Origin: Paragordius varius
Taxonomy: Eukaryota > Nematomorpha
NCBI GenBank assembly: GCA_964247055.1
Contig: OZ176056.1
Span: 992,001 to 1,056,000, forward strand
DNA: 64,000 nucleotides
Direction of reading: 5' to 3'
Shown here: in pieces, positions 1-24,000 of the stretch
Layout: each line of letters begins with the position of its first letter
Position numbering within the stretch: position 1 is the first letter of the stretch
The notes under the pieces: generated by a model
Databases searched by the model: none
The model's input: only the letters and a program-made list of their open reading frames with translations
Told to the model about the DNA's origin: nothing
Program-made: the position numbers and the translations under genes

Positions 1-1665
1 TGTCAACAAATAAAATTTTTTGCGGCAAATAAATACGCTGGTCATAAGCTATCTCATAAAAAAATTTTTCATTAAATCAAAACGACCCTTTTTTTGCACA
101 CAGTGTATATATATAAATTAACTGCAATCGTTGAAATATATTTTCCCTATCGGCGACTAATCTTAATAATTTGCACCTGAGATCATTATTAACCTTCGAT
201 TTGTTTCTACTTAAATATTTTAATTGATTCTCCAATTTTTCTCGCCCCCTTTACATTTTACGCCCTTTTCGGAATCACTGCTCTAAGAGAACTAGCCTAT
301 TTTAAAAGAAACAAGGGAATTTGGGAACCCACATATACTTGTTATAATATTGTCTTTTAAATGCAGTTTATGATAATATTTTGAAATAAAGTATTAGGAT
401 TTTACCAAAAAATTTTAATTTAACAAAGCGCATAATTGGCCATCTTCTGATATGAAACAGTTATCACAAAGTACAAATAACTTTCTTATAGCAATCGTAA
501 CGGCCTAAAACCAAAATAATAATTTATATGCATTCTATCAGTATATATATATATATATCATCCAGATATTTTTTGTGTAAACTGTGTATATTCAACGATT
601 GAATATTTTTAAATGAAATGGTTACAGAAATAATTGCCTAAAAATGGACCTGTTAAGATGGATTATCTTATTTTATGTTGTATTCTTAAGTAAAAATGGC
701 GGAGAAAAAATTGGAGATGAAGATTTTTTACAATTCAACATTTTTTTGCATCATGCACCTAAGGCTAAAGAAAGCATATTTATTGAAATATTTAATTTTT
801 AAATGCCCTAAGCAATAAAACTACCCCAAAAGGTCATCAAGTAGATTATAAGGTGGAGGAACAAAGTTGACAGTCTGTATATAATATATATACTTATATT
901 AAACCGATAATGCAAAAGATGTTGAATCGATTTAGCTAGGTTAGACGCCTAGAAAAAAGGAAATGTTAATTTCGTAAAAAGCGATAAATAGATACGGTTA
1001 AATGAAACATGTCAAAACACTTAAAATTCGAAGATGGCATAGACAGAGTTCCATGGAAAGATTTACATATGCCGTTCGAAAGAGTGATGTCATATTTATA
1101 TTACCACCCTGTTATGAAATCGGTAGAATCCATTTTTTAATATATCTAATCCAAAAAAATTAAGTATTAGATAAAATTAAACATTTTGTTTTCACCAAAC
1201 AATTATATAATTGGTTGTCTGCCATATGTAAAATCCAACAGATCAATATGAATTTTCATATTTCATGATGGATGAATAAATAATCATTTAACAATAATAT
1301 TAAATTATAAAAATGGATGTATAATTCCTATTATTACAAAGGGAAAAATTCAGCAGACACTCTCAAATAAAAAAATTTGTAAGACATGTATGTAAAATAA
1401 TTTTTGTAGCAAAATGCATATTCACATGATATATGGTATTGATGATAAAATAACATATAAATTTATATATAAAAATTTTGGTAGCATAATTTCACGAATA
1501 AACATTGTATTTTGACGTAATGCTGATTATTTTTTACCTAAATATTTAATGCCTGTGTCCATAAAAAGGAATAACGTAAACCTATGTTAAAAATGTTGAT
1601 TAAAAAAGTTACAAAATAAAATCACAACAAGGAGAGAGACTTCCTGCTCTTTATTAATATGTAGT
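1..1665. other. AT-rich region downstream of the CtBP gene
   Basis: I see no coding exon here. The stretch just left of 1666 is probably the 3' UTR of the minus-strand CtBP gene: a minus-strand AATAAA lies at 1650-1655, close to the stop codon. A short TA run is at about 541-560. The segment near 790-860 (TACCCCAAAAGG followed by TCA) resembles segments near 31200 and 55360 and is probably another dispersed repeat. Confidence 0.5.
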
Positions 1666-10858
<9,193 letters not shown>

Positions 10859-11823
10859 TTATTTAAAGATTGAAAAGAATTTAATTGTTTTTTTCAAATA
10901 ATTATATATTTTAGAAACCATTTGTATGAAGGGTATACTTATTTTGTGATCATTTCATGTTTATCTAGAATTCATCGTTTAAAACATTTTAAGCAGGAAT
11001 ATTATCATGTATTTTCGTGACTGTTTAAAATAACTCAAAATTAATTATGGTGTATAGTTTATATATTATAATAAATTATGTAATTCAAATTTAATTAATT
11101 TTTACATAATATGGTGTACAAAATCATGGGTAAATATATTTGGCATAAAAGTATTAGGTGAACGACTCTAAAAATTCTGAGATGATAGAAATGTTCAGTA
11201 TCATGGAGTTATATAGTAAAACTTTAATATATCTTAAAGCGTTTTTCAACTCTTTCCATCACAACCCAAAATAAAAATTAAATTTTTGATAAAATGTATT
11301 TTTAAAATATAATTCTATTGATGTCGATTTCATGATACTTATGGCGCAATCCCGAATTTATATTTTTTGAGAAAACTAACTCATTTTAGAAGAGCCAAAT
11401 TTGGGACTTCAGAGCCCAGATCTAAAAATATAACTTTTTAAAAATATTGTTTTGCTTTTTATATGTAATATATGATATCTTTAACACTTGAATACAACAC
11501 ATTCATTTTAATCTTTCGATTCAAATTGGTTAAATACCCCAGGCATGTTAAAATTAATTTTTTTAAAAATAGGGTAGGAATCAAAACCACGGCGAAATTT
11601 TGCACTTATATAACATTCATAAACCGAAATATATAAAAAAATTATTTTAAAATACTTGATATTACTTATTTTAAGCTAAAACCGAAAAGTAAAAATTTAG
11701 TCAACGTGACATGTGTAGATTTGTAAAACTGAAAAATAATACAAAATACACCGCTTTTTCTATTTCTCTCAATGTTAGATGTAATTTATATAAAAATTTA
11801 GCTTTAATTATACCCTTAAATTA

Positions 11824-12396
11824 ACACTTCGATTCAAATTGGGGTATCTAAATACCCCAGACTACTTTAAATAAATATTTTTATAAAACTATTGAAGGAA
11901 ACGGTCCCAATTTAAATTTATGCCTCTGTCCTAATAAAATTTATATAAATATGCCAAAATATCTTTATAAAATTTTGTTTTGAAAAAAATGTTTCATGTC
12001 AAACTACTTCGACGCCATTTTTATTTTACAAAATTTTTGCACATATCGTCTTCATTTTAAGCCTAAAATTAAAGCTAATTTTTTATTAAATTACATCTAA
12101 CATGGATAGAATTAGAAAGAGCGGTTTATTTTGTATTATTTAATTTTATAATTTCACACATGTCACGTTGACAAAATTTTTACCTTTCGGTTTCAGCTTA
12201 AAATAAGTAATATCAAATATTTTTGAATGAATTTTATTATATATTTCGGTTTATTAATGTTATATAAGTGCAAAATTTTGCCATGATTTCGATTCCTTCC
12301 ATACTTTTTAAAGTATTTAATTTTAAACAGGCCTGGGGTATTTAACTACCCCAATTTGAATCGAAGGACTAAAATGAGTGTGTTGTATCCAAGTGT
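11824..12396. repeat. Nested inverted MITE copy inside 11484-12645
   Basis: This copy, 573 bp, begins ACACTTCGATTCAAATTGG and ends GTATCCAAGTGT. TA dinucleotides flank both ends (11822-11823 and 12397-12398), as expected for a TA target duplication. Its orientation is opposite to the host element. Confidence 0.75.
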
Positions 12397-12500
12397 TAAA
12401 TGATGACGATATTTTGCCAAAATTTTGTAAAATAAAAATGGCGTCTAAGCATTACATGGAACTTTTCTTTCAAAACAAAATTTTATTTAGATATTTTGGC

Positions 12501-12527
<27 letters not shown>
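12501..12527. repeat. TA microsatellite
   Basis: Alternating TA tract expanded inside the outer MITE at 11484-12645. Confidence 0.9.
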
Positions 12528-12533
<6 letters not shown>

Positions 12534-12884
12534 AGGATAGAAGCATAAATTTAAATTGGGACCGTTTCCTTCAGTAGTTTTTTAAAAATTTTAACTAAAA
12601 TTTAGTCTGGGGCATTTAGATACCCCAATTTGAATTAAGGAGTGTAATATAGCGCACATCATGATAAAAAAATATAATTGGCGAAGGCCAATGAATAAAA
12701 ATTATACATGCCCTATGTTAAAAGCTGAAATAATAAACAACTTCTTTTTATATCAATTATTATATTAAGTTTGGACGTTGAAACTTATAATTTGCAATAT
12801 AAATTGGTGCCCAAAATTAATGGAAAAAGTTATCAAAACATATTAAATTCTTTTAAGGCAAAGAAACTTATTTTGCATCTAAAT

Positions 12885-12955
12885 TATGGGTGTCCAACCC
12901 ACCGGGGTCACATACGGCCGCTCGAATATTTTGGCGGTGCCAAAAACGTGGCATA
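12885..12955. mobile_element. Possible hAT terminal fragment
   Basis: The GC-richer stretch GGGTGTCCAACCCACCGGGG followed by CATACGGCCGC resembles the ends of hAT elements, which often carry GGCCGCATGCGGCC-like termini. No matching second end or target duplication was found, so this is a weak call. Confidence 0.35.
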
Positions 12956-13380
12956 ATTTTTAAAATAAAGAATTTAATATCGATATTAAATAGATTTTTA
13001 CTGTGACAGTTTCATTAACTTGCATGCAAAAAGTTTTGCCTCTAAAATCCGAGGTGAAAGTAAAATTACCTACCATCGTGAAAATTAACCAAAAAATAAG
13101 CTTTAACATAATTCGGTCATTTACAGACAAATTACCATTTAAACATCAACTAGAGGTCATAATCTGACAAATCTTAGCTTACGCTCGGCTTTTCTGTTTT
13201 TAAAATAAATAAATTATCAGGAAATTATTTAAAATAAAAATTAAAATTTAAATTATTTAACTTTTCAACTATAGGTGATATGATATTTTACATAACCAGA
13301 AAAATTATAAGCATATTCGCGCTAAACTTAGGATTTTCTACATTAGAACGAAAAAGGGTATTAATTATTACCTTGTAGTC

Positions 13381-13660
13381 CAGTGGTTCCCAACCGGGGG
13401 GGGGGGGGGGCAACGATCTTCAAAGGGGACGTAGAAAAATGTAAGGGTGGGGCGTAAAAAATTTGGAAAATATAATAAAACAAAACCAGAAACAAATTGA
13501 AGTATTTCAGGTGCAATTATTTGTGAGTTTCACTCAATAGGGTAGTCAAGTATATTGAATGACGGTACATTTTTTAGGGCTATGTTTGGTAGTTTTAGAC
13601 AGCGAAATTTCCATAAAATAATGAAAAAACCTGACACTGAAATATATATTTATTATTTGC
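13381..13660. mobile_element. hAT-like MITE fragment with 15-G tract
   Basis: Begins with the hAT-type end CAGTGGTTCCCAACC, followed by 15 consecutive G (13396-13410). The interior (GGGGACGT, AAATTTGGA, AGAAACAAATTGA) matches the element at 38669-38955, which keeps both ends. Here the right end is not recognisable, so the right boundary is approximate. Confidence 0.6.
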
Positions 13661-15062
13661 TCCAACTCTACCAGTTAAGTGTTTGTCGCTAAAAACATTT
13701 TTGCCCTTTTTCGAAAGAATAAATAATATGTACATTAATTACATAAAAGTGCCGACCCATATTTTTCCGTTAATGGCTAGAGAAAAAATCAAAAATATAT
13801 AAATTTATAAACTATGATATGATTGATAAACCACTTTTTTTATTATAAAATAATAGTTTTCGTTTAGTAATTTTTTTCAGATGGATGTATACGGATAAAA
13901 TTTAATATTTGTTATTTTAATTTCATTTCCGCGACTTTTGAAGTAAATGGCAAATTTGAATTAATTTAAATCCTCAATACCCTATTAAATAACTAACTTT
14001 TATATGTTCTACATCAATCATTCATAAGATAGCCTAAACCCATCTAAAATATATTGCAACTTTGTGAAATATCCAAGAAAAACATATAATTTACGATTTT
14101 TCAAACATGCTCTAGTATTGAATTAAACAAATAATATTTCATAATTTATAACATTTCTTTCTATTTATAATATATATATATATAAATAAATTTATAATTT
14201 TTTTTTAAAACGAAAATAATGTAAAGAGGATTATATTATGTATTGCAAAAATTACCTGCGTACATTAATGCTTTTACCTTGTTTTATTTGTCGAATTTTT
14301 TTGCGAATATATTAAAAAAATACCTTTTTTTATTTTAAAAAAGTTGTTTATTTTATTACAAAACATACATTTTATGATACTTTCTCACACCATTTGACTG
14401 TTATTTAATGTAAATTATTTAAAATATTTGGCATCCTATTCAATTATATTCTAGTGTGATTTTATGGCATTACTTTAATGACAAATATCGCTCACTATTC
14501 GAATTTCAAACAGGAATACATTACGAAAGTTTTTTACTTCGTATATAAAAACATTTATATTAATCTTAATTCTGCTAACCGACAAAAAATTCTTTAATGA
14601 TTAAATATTACGTTTTTTGTATCAAACTATACCATTCAATAATAAATATAAGATATCTCTCTACCAGCCAAAATTTGAATGATTTGCAGTATTTAATACT
14701 ATGATTAATGGTTTTTATGTCTTAAATTTAAGTTAAGCCTAATATATCCATACCTGTTTATTTCGTAGTAAGGTGTGTATCTATTACTAATCTCCAAGAT
14801 AAATATTTGATTAACTTATATTATGATATTTAAACGCTTTGCTGACTTTCTATTACACAATATTTTATATCGCTTTTTATATCGAACGAATTATTGCAAT
14901 AATACCAAAAATTCGAGATTTTATCGAAGAAAAGCTGATATGAAGACCTAAAAATGCGCGCATCCTAATTTATTTAATAATACCAATTTAGAAATTGTTT
15001 ATTTTCTCAAATATGATCATGGAAATTTTGAAAATTACAAAAGAAATTCAAATTCGTAAAAA
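13661..15062. other. Intergenic region upstream of bestrophin, no gene seen
   Basis: AT-rich sequence between the CtBP and bestrophin start regions, which are divergent. No exon with recognisable homology. Regulatory elements of either gene could lie here, but I cannot point to one. Confidence 0.5.
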
Positions 15063-18000
15063 ATGACAATAAGTTACACAAGCAAGGTATCGAAATCCCG
15101 CATAGGATCATTCATTCGTGTCGTTTTTCTATGGAAGGTAAGTCATAAAAACAATTTTATTTTCGACGTTCGTTGTTTAATAACCAATTTTATAAATTTT
15201 GTCCCAAAAATTTGACTTGGTTTAGTTTAAACATGTAATTTATTTTAGCTAATATGGGAAATAATTATTTATAATGTTTTCATATCGGAATTTAACAATT
15301 CCTTTATATGTGAGGGATTTTAGGTGAATTATTTGATTTTACCTTTAAAGTAAATAGACTTATTATTTGGAATATTATACTTTAAAAACAAAAAACATCA
15401 AATTTTGGTGGTATCCCTATATTTTAAGCGATTCTATAACTTTTATTTTGAATTGAGTTGTATTTCTGTTTGGAATATATCATCGCTAATAATTTTAATT
15501 TCTAAATTTCGCAACCCTTAAACAATAAGGTTTAATATAGGTAAATCTTAAATCGATCACTGCATATTGGCTATATATAACTCATTGATAAATTTCTAAA
15601 AACAATTAATTCTTACGTAAATGACTTTTTAACGCTAAAATATTTTTGAAGAAAATTTACCTAATCATATTTATATAACATAATTATTGATGATTGACTT
15701 AATATTAGGTCTGGTTAAAAAATCATTCAATAAAATTGGTAAAAACTGCAATAAATTCATGTGAGGTTTAAAGCGGTTTATAACTGGTTCCATTTATTGA
15801 TATCGGTTTAGATACGGTTTGTTTTATCAAAAATATAAAGATAGGTTAGATATGCACTTTTCTTTTTTAGACATAATATTAAATTTTTAACAGTTGTTCG
15901 GACATAAATGGCAAACATATAGAAAATATAAAATAAGTTTTATCATTTAAATCAAATATCTAAAACCATGACGTTAACACTCGCCCGCCTACCTAAGCTT
16001 TTTAGTAGTGTTTGAAAGTGTGCAGTTGGTACTCCAAATATGAAGCACATACATAGTTTACCATTTCCTTGTATATGAAAAATTTATTAATCTCAAAGCT
16101 TTAATAATAAGTTTATTGGCCCAATGGTTTCATTTATATAATAAATTATAATTTACTGTCATTTATTTTCACTAAAATAATAAATAAAATGATAAAAGAA
16201 TAGACAATATTTTTTTAACCATCAAGTTCCCTGTAACAAGACAAAAACAGAGTTTTGTAAAACAAAATTGATTTTTTCACAGTCCAGTTTGTAATTTCCG
16301 CATTTTATATCTAATTTACCCGCGCAAATGTTCAAAACAAAGGGCTCGCCTCAAAATATGTGTTTAGATTTTAAACTAAGATTTTTAGATCTACTAGTTA
16401 TTATTTCAACAATATTGCTAGTTTATTGCCAAAATTTGGAATGACTTATTAAGAAAAATTTTAAAAAAATAAATTTTAATTAAATTTCATAATAATTTGT
16501 ATATAAAACTCGCGGGCTGCAGAAATATTAAGGAAGGCGCGGTGAACATTCCTGCTTAAAAATATTAAAATTTCATTAATTTAATTCAATAAGATAAGAC
16601 ATTTTTAGGCTTTTTATGAGGGTTTTTTAACCTTAAAAAGCTAAAATATTCGCTTCTTTATTATAAATGTTATAGTTTTATTATATCAATCAATATAAAT
16701 ATTTATCAACCTTAATTTTAGTTAATTGTTGAAATGTCTATTTCATTTTATTTTATATACAGGGAAGCATCTATAAATTGGTGTACAAAGAATTTTTCAT
16801 TTTCATCCTTCTGTACTATACCATCAATTTCTTTTACCGTTTCGCTATGAATGAATACCAAAAAAAGTAACTTTTTAAAAAAATAAAATTATATTTTATA
16901 TATCAACAAGATTTGCCAATATATAATTTTTTAAAGCTTAAATTGTCACCAATTTTTATAATATATTTCTAGCATATTTGAACAAATTGTTTTATATTGC
17001 GACACGTTTGTCAACCTTATCCCATTACCGTTCGTTTTGGGGTTTTTCGTTTCCCTCATAGTTGGACGCTGGTGGAATCAATTTAAATCGATTCCCTTCC
17101 CAGATGAGTAAGCTACTTTAGGAAAAAAAGATTTTTTTAATTTTTACAAAAACAAGTATTTTTATTAAATCTATACCCTTTTTTACAGCAGAAATTGAAA
17201 TTATAGAGATAAAATGTAAAAATAAAGGCAAATATTTTTTACAAAAGACAGCCATATTTTTCAAGCCCTGATTTTTTCCACACAAATTATTTATTTTCAA
17301 TTTCGTAACCTATATAATTGATTGTGGTACCAATTTACATTTCGATTACTTTAAAAAACAATCCAAATAATACCTTGTGATTTATAAAACCAATTTTTAA
17401 AAAAAGGGTATGGTTTTTAAAAAATATGTTTTACATTATCTCCTATAATTTACTTTTTACTGTATGTATATAGTTTAATGATTTTCATCAATACCCTGAT
17501 ACAAGGGAAAGATGAACAAAGCCGACTTATTAGGAGGACCCTTATGCGCTATCTCAATCTAACTTCAGTCTTAATTTTTCGATCTATCAGTGCTCCGGTT
17601 AAGAAACGGTTTCCAGACATGGAAAGTTTGGTAGATGCTGGTATTTAGTTATGTTTAACATGTCTCTGTATTTTTAAAACTTGGATACAACTCATTCATT
17701 TCAGTCGTCCGATTCAAATTGAGGTAGTTAGATACCACAGGCTTGTTTTAAACCAAATATTTTAACAAATATGGAATTTGAAACCATCGAAATATTAAAA
17801 TTCAAATATACTCGATAATTACTTATAAAGAGGTAAAACCCTAAGGTAAAAATTTAGCCAACATGACATGTGCGCACGAGCTTAATATAAAAATAATGTA
17901 AAATATGCCACTATTTTATTTATATCAATGTTAAATGTTTTTAATAAAAAAGTAACCTAAATTTTAGGCAAACAAACACGATATTTTGCCAAAATGTTGT

Positions 18001-21000
18001 AAAAATAAAAATGGCGTCCAAGTATGGTAGGGAACTTTTTTCAAAACTAATTTTTTAGATATTTTGGCTTTTTTTATAATTTTAATTAGAATATGAGTAA
18101 ATTTAAATTTAAACCGTTTTCTTTCATTAGTTATTTACAAATATCAACTTAAATATTGTCTGTGGTATTTGGATACCCCAATTTGGATCGGAGTGTTAAA
18201 TATATATTGTGTATACAGTATGAATTTTTAAAATTTAATATCCATAAACCTAGGACTAGTCAAAATTTAAAAAAAGTTTATTGACTTAATTGATTTATAA
18301 CAATGTTTGTTGTAAAATATTTATATAATATTGATATGACTATATATATATCAAATCATATGGTTTATGCATGCTAAAAAAATATATGGTTTTAATTGAC
18401 GGTCACACTCACGGTATGTAAAGCACTCAACTATATTTAAATTAACCATATTGTATTGTAAAAAAATTAAATGTTTAATCTTTGATAAATCAATCGAATT
18501 TTATTTGATTTACAAAAATATATTGCATTTGCTAAAAATTTCACATATTATCTTAATCCTTTTTCAAAAAATGTAAAAGGCTTCATGACATACAAAGAGT
18601 TCAAGATTTACGATAACCTAGCTACACCGCATTCCAAATGGTTTATTCCATGCATTTGGTTTTCCAATTTGTTGGCTAAAACTTACAAGCAAAATCGTAT
18701 GATCAATGAAAACATCAGTTTTCGCACCATATTAGCAGTTATTTATTTTTGCCCATATCTAAAAAAATTTTTATTAGGTCAAATAATAAATAGCTATATT
18801 TGTTTATTTAAAATAATTAATACAATTAACTTTTTGAAGTTTAATATTAATAGTTTTAAATTTTATTTTAAAATAATTTAGGCACTAATAGAATTCCGTA
18901 ACAAATGTGCCGATCTTTATGCATTTGATTGGATAAGTATCCCATTAGTTTACACTCAGGTAAAACATTTCTTTAAAATTAAAAATTTTTGAACATTTCA
19001 ATCGATATCATTCTATTTTAATATAAAATAACTTGAATTTTAACAAAAATTTGGAAATTTATCAAGAGCATTTTCACCTTTCACTCTTGTACACTTCAAA
19101 TTAATACTTAAAAATTTCAATTCTTACCCTCGAACATTTCAAATTCACCCTAAAAATAAAATATTTGTTTTTGGGCTAATTTAAATTAATATTCATATAA
19201 ATTTTTTTCTAACAGTTTAAATGTGAATTTAAAATGTTTAAGGGTGAATTCGAACAATTGACATATTACTTTTCAAAACAATATATAGGTGGTTACTTTG
19301 GCAAATTACATGTATTTCATGGCTAATTTGATGGGTCGACAAATTTTGGAGCCTCAAAAGCATTACACAAATCGCTTCAATATTTATTTTCCAATTTTTA
19401 CTTTTCTGCAATTCCTATTCTATATGGGATGGCTAAAGGTATTAATAAAAGATTCAGAAAAAATACAGATTAAGTTATATCCTAAGATAATAAATTATTC
19501 AAACGTATAAAAATATTTGTCCGGATAAAAAAATTTTAATTTTTTGATTTTAATAATAGTCTGTAATAAAACAAATTTGTCTGTTAGTTTAAATAGATTT
19601 CGTTATAATTACAATTTTTACTGTAAATCATCTAAAAATATTTTCAAATTTATTCGCATTATAAACAATATAAAGTTGTGAAATTATATATGAATGGCTA
19701 AGTAAATTTGATGCTAAAGATTATGGCGGTTTTTGTGGTGGAACCCCTACTTTATTTTTTATAAGTTGTTAAGATTATTTTTATCTTGATTACCGGGGAA
19801 AATTATGACTTTTATAGTGACAAAATTTTACTAAAGGGAAAAAAACAAAACCTGACAAAAAACAATAGTACCCTACCCATTTCTTCCCGAATCTTTTTTT
19901 ATTTTGTTAAACCGAAATCAGAGCCAAAAAATTGATTTTTGGATTCAGAGCTGGAATCGCAATAAAAAAAAGGTTTTCTTTAGATGCTCTATTGCATATA
20001 AATGCATTTTCATTCTCTAAAATAAAGATCAATCATTAATTTTTTAAGGTGGCAGAACAATTGATGAATCCTTTTGGTGAGGACGAAGACGATTTCGAAA
20101 TCAATTGGATTATTGATCGAAATTTTCAGGCATATATATTTATTTTAGTTACAGCTTTTTTTTCTTAAAAATTTTGTGCTTAGCAAAATAAAATTTAATG
20201 TAAATAATTCTGATATCTTGTTAAAAATATATTTTTAGATATACAAAAAAAAGCATTTTTTGAAACTTTATCCATATCAAATAAATTTATAATAAGTTTA
20301 AAATAGCTTAATTTCAAATTTTATTTTGATAGGTTTCTATGATGGGAGTTGATGAATTACACATGGAATATCCCGATTTGGAAAAAGATGTTTATTGGGA
20401 CGAGCCGGAACCAGAACTGCCTTATACTGAAGCCTCGAAATTTTATAAACGAAATTCCTGGTTAGGCTCGACCGCTGATATTCAGTATTATATTTTTCGT
20501 TTGCATTTTTATAATATATTTTATCTTATGTGCAGTAAAAATGGAAATTATACAGAACTGACTTAAAAATTAGAAGGCAAATAATTTTTACTCAAAGACA
20601 ACCAACCATACTATTTAAACCTTGGTTTTCTTAAAATATAGGTATCGTTGGTCGGTAAATAAGAAATAGAGATGTAAATTGGTAACACTTAATTATATTG
20701 TAATTATATGGTTGTCTTTTCAAAAAATAATTGTCCTTTAGATTTTAAGTTTGATCTGTATAATTTCATTTTTACCGTACTTTTTAAACAAAACAAATTT
20801 TTAGTCATAGTAAACAATATAAATATACCAAAACTTTAATAATTACAATATGCATTTTTAAATGGTTGCTTATTACACGCTATAGTTGGTCCATCCATAC
20901 ACAACACAGTACTGTATGGAAACAAAATGTTGATTTATTATATATGGAATAATTCAGCAAAAATAATATAAATTTATTATAATATTTCGATTACTACAAG

Positions 21001-24000
21001 TAATCTTTGTCAAACGTAAAAATAAAATAAAAATATAAACTAAAATTTAAAATTTTCCATTCTTACATTACTTTGTTTATTTTATTCTATAGTTTGTTCT
21101 TTTTTTCCATACATTACTGTGTTGCGAATTGCCCAACTATAGTTTGAAATTAGCAACCATTAAAATACATCATACTATATTATTACAACATTTTTTCCAA
21201 TTAAATATCTTCTTATATATTTATTGAATAGTTTAACCCGTGAAGATGTGAATGAAATCCACAAAGATTGGCTGAGTCAAGAGAATCTCAAAAATTTAAT
21301 TCCATTCCAAAACGCATTATACCGATTTTCCTCTAAAAATTTTGTACGATCAAGGTATGACCGTTTTTTTTATTTAAATTGATATCATAAAAATATTGGG
21401 GAAAAATTTAGTATTACAGTATAAATTGGGAAATTATACAGACAGAAAAAACGTAAAAACGTAAAAAATATGTTTTTCCAAACACAATTATATTTTTTGA
21501 ACATTTTACTCTATAAATTAATTTACACATCTCTACTCTAACTTTGCTATTATAAACAATGAGTTATATATTTAAAAATAGAAAAAAAGTACAGGGGCTT
21601 TTTGAAAAATGTTTTTTATATATTTTTAGCTTTTGTCCATATAATTTCAATTTTTACTGTATGGTTCCAAAATATTAAACACAAATTCGTTTAGAAAATC
21701 CAATTTTTCCGTCAAAAGCGACACGATGGATTTTAAAACCAATTCTCAAACATCGATACAAATTGAACCCTCATTAGACACGCTTAATAATTTTCCTCAA
21801 TACCCGGCGGAAGTGAGATGTTCAAGACAAAAAACCGGGTTTCCTTATGCCAGATCGTCCATATCAAACCATTTGTTACAGGCCACGTCTAACCTCGAAC
21901 CGATTAAAGAAAAACGGTTATACTTAGATTTATTTTATGTATGCTACTCACAGCAGAATATATAATTATATTTTTTTACAAAATTTGAATTATAAAGATA
22001 AAACGTAAACATTAAGACTAATATATCATTTTATATATCAATATTATATTTAATCCTTTTTTTCAATAACTCCTAAATTCCATTTGTAAATATAATTGTG
22101 TGTTTTACAATCTATTTTTCTTAGTAAACCCAAAACAATGAGTTTTTAAATCAAAAAAATAAAAATATATGAGTTTATAATATTTTAGTTCTTTACTTAT
22201 TACGTTTTGTCCTTATAATAATTTTTACTTTATAGTTGAAATATAAACTGTTTGGTGTTAATTTTATTAACTCAATAGATTTGTAATTACACGCGTCGAA
22301 GATAATGATACAAGTGAAAACAATAAAAATGCGCAAAAATCTGAAACTGAAACCAACACCTATTCTAAAAGTGCCGAACATTTGGAAACTAAAAATGGTT
22401 TATATTTTTTATAATTGAACATATATACTTCTTACGAAAAATACATATTATTTAACCCCTATGTCAGATATGGATATTCCAACATCGAATCAAAATGCAA
22501 AAAATCTAACGAATGATTTGAATATGCCAAATGGCGGGGTCATATCTCAGGCTCCACGCAAAAAGATTTCGACAGCCAGTATTAACAGTTCAATCACAGA
22601 AAATGATCTAACTGTTAAAGGTTCAATTATTATGAAAAAATTTTTTTTCTTATAATAGCAAATATTTTTTAATGTTGAACACACAGTATAAAATAAAATT
22701 TTACGGACAAAACGTATAATTTATATTTGTTTTAAAAATGACCGTTGTATTTTTTTGTGATATATAAATAGTTGATTGTTTTAACTTGCAATCTATGAAA
22801 TAGAGAAGTTATATAGGAAAAATTGAGGTTCAAAAATTATGGTTAACTAAAAAAATATTTACCATTTAGTTTTTACATTTTGTCTGTATAATTTCATTTT
22901 TAGAATAATTTAGTCTCAAAATATTCATTCATATATTAGGTAACATCTCAAATTTGGCCCGATTTCACAACAAAAAAATGCGTGAAAAATTATTGAAATC
23001 CGCTTCTGGCGGGTATGTCGCTGAAAATTTCACTAACACAGATACCCCATACCTAAAAAATCCGCCAATTATAAAAATTGGTTTGAAACCCATAAAATCG
23101 ACTCCTATATCTGCGTCAAATACTACATATTATGATGCAAAAAATATTTTTGGATATAATTTTCCAACAAAAAATGGTGGTTTTGCTAAATCAAATAAGC
23201 AAGCGACTGGGACCGGCCTTCCCCCCCATGAATTGGGTAATAATGATTTTCAGCACCCTTATATGGCTGATTCTACTAGAGGTAATTATTCCTTAATTGA
23301 TATTATAATTTTTAGTTAACTCATCTATATTTGGTTAAATATTTTTCCAATTAGAAAATCAATATGAAAGAATAAGGAAACCGGGTCTGTATCATGATCC
23401 GCCAAGTCCATTACATTTGCTACGCGCAGTTCAGAGTCCCTCTAACTCACCCCATAAAAAACGGATAAAGCGGAAAGCCCTCCTTAAAAATTCTACAACA
23501 CATTTTCATATCCTACTACCCTCCAAAGTTAAACATAAATTTGATCAGGCCCTTAATTTGATATCCAACGTAACGCACCATAAAAAATCGAATAGTGATG
23601 AGCTTTTGGCAGATTGGCCAGAGAAAAGGTGTGATTATCACCCTTTCATGGGTTCCAAGCATTACACCGTACGAACTTTAAGGTCTCAAAGTGGCCCTCT
23701 TACTGATGCCAACCGAGATATTCCATGTGAAAAGGCTCATGAAGGCTTAAGTAACTCAAGGAGTTCCCTAACGTCCGAAATCAAATCTTGGGTATATCCA
23801 TTGCACCAACAAAATCAAAAGAATGACCTTACATTATTTAGTCAAAAACAAAATCAGAAATCTAGCTCTAACGAACAAAAACATCAATTTACAAATCATA
23901 CTCAAGATAGAAACGGTGCTAAACACAACATGGTTCCTACAAAAGCTAATTATCTCAATTCTATGGATAATCCTTTTAACCACACGACATCCCGCCCCCG

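Larger units (their letters stand above)
11484..12645. repeat. Palindrome-ended MITE (ACACTT...TACCCC family) split by a second inverted copy
   Basis: The outer element starts after TA with ACACTTGAATACAACAC and ends with TACCCCAATTTGAATTAAGG then AGTGT. Just inside each end is a TACCCC motif. It is interrupted at 11824-12396 by an inverted copy of the same family; joined across the insert it is about 590 bp. The internal motif AAAATGGCGTC is shared with copies at 17677-18196 and 51756-52271. TA flanks suggest Tc1/mariner-type mobilisation. No coding capacity seen. Confidence 0.75.

Noticed and set aside
19439-20048. Read-through open frames after bestrophin exons as alternative coding
   Set aside because: They are short extensions into introns that end at stops. 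Homology continues only in the next exon.
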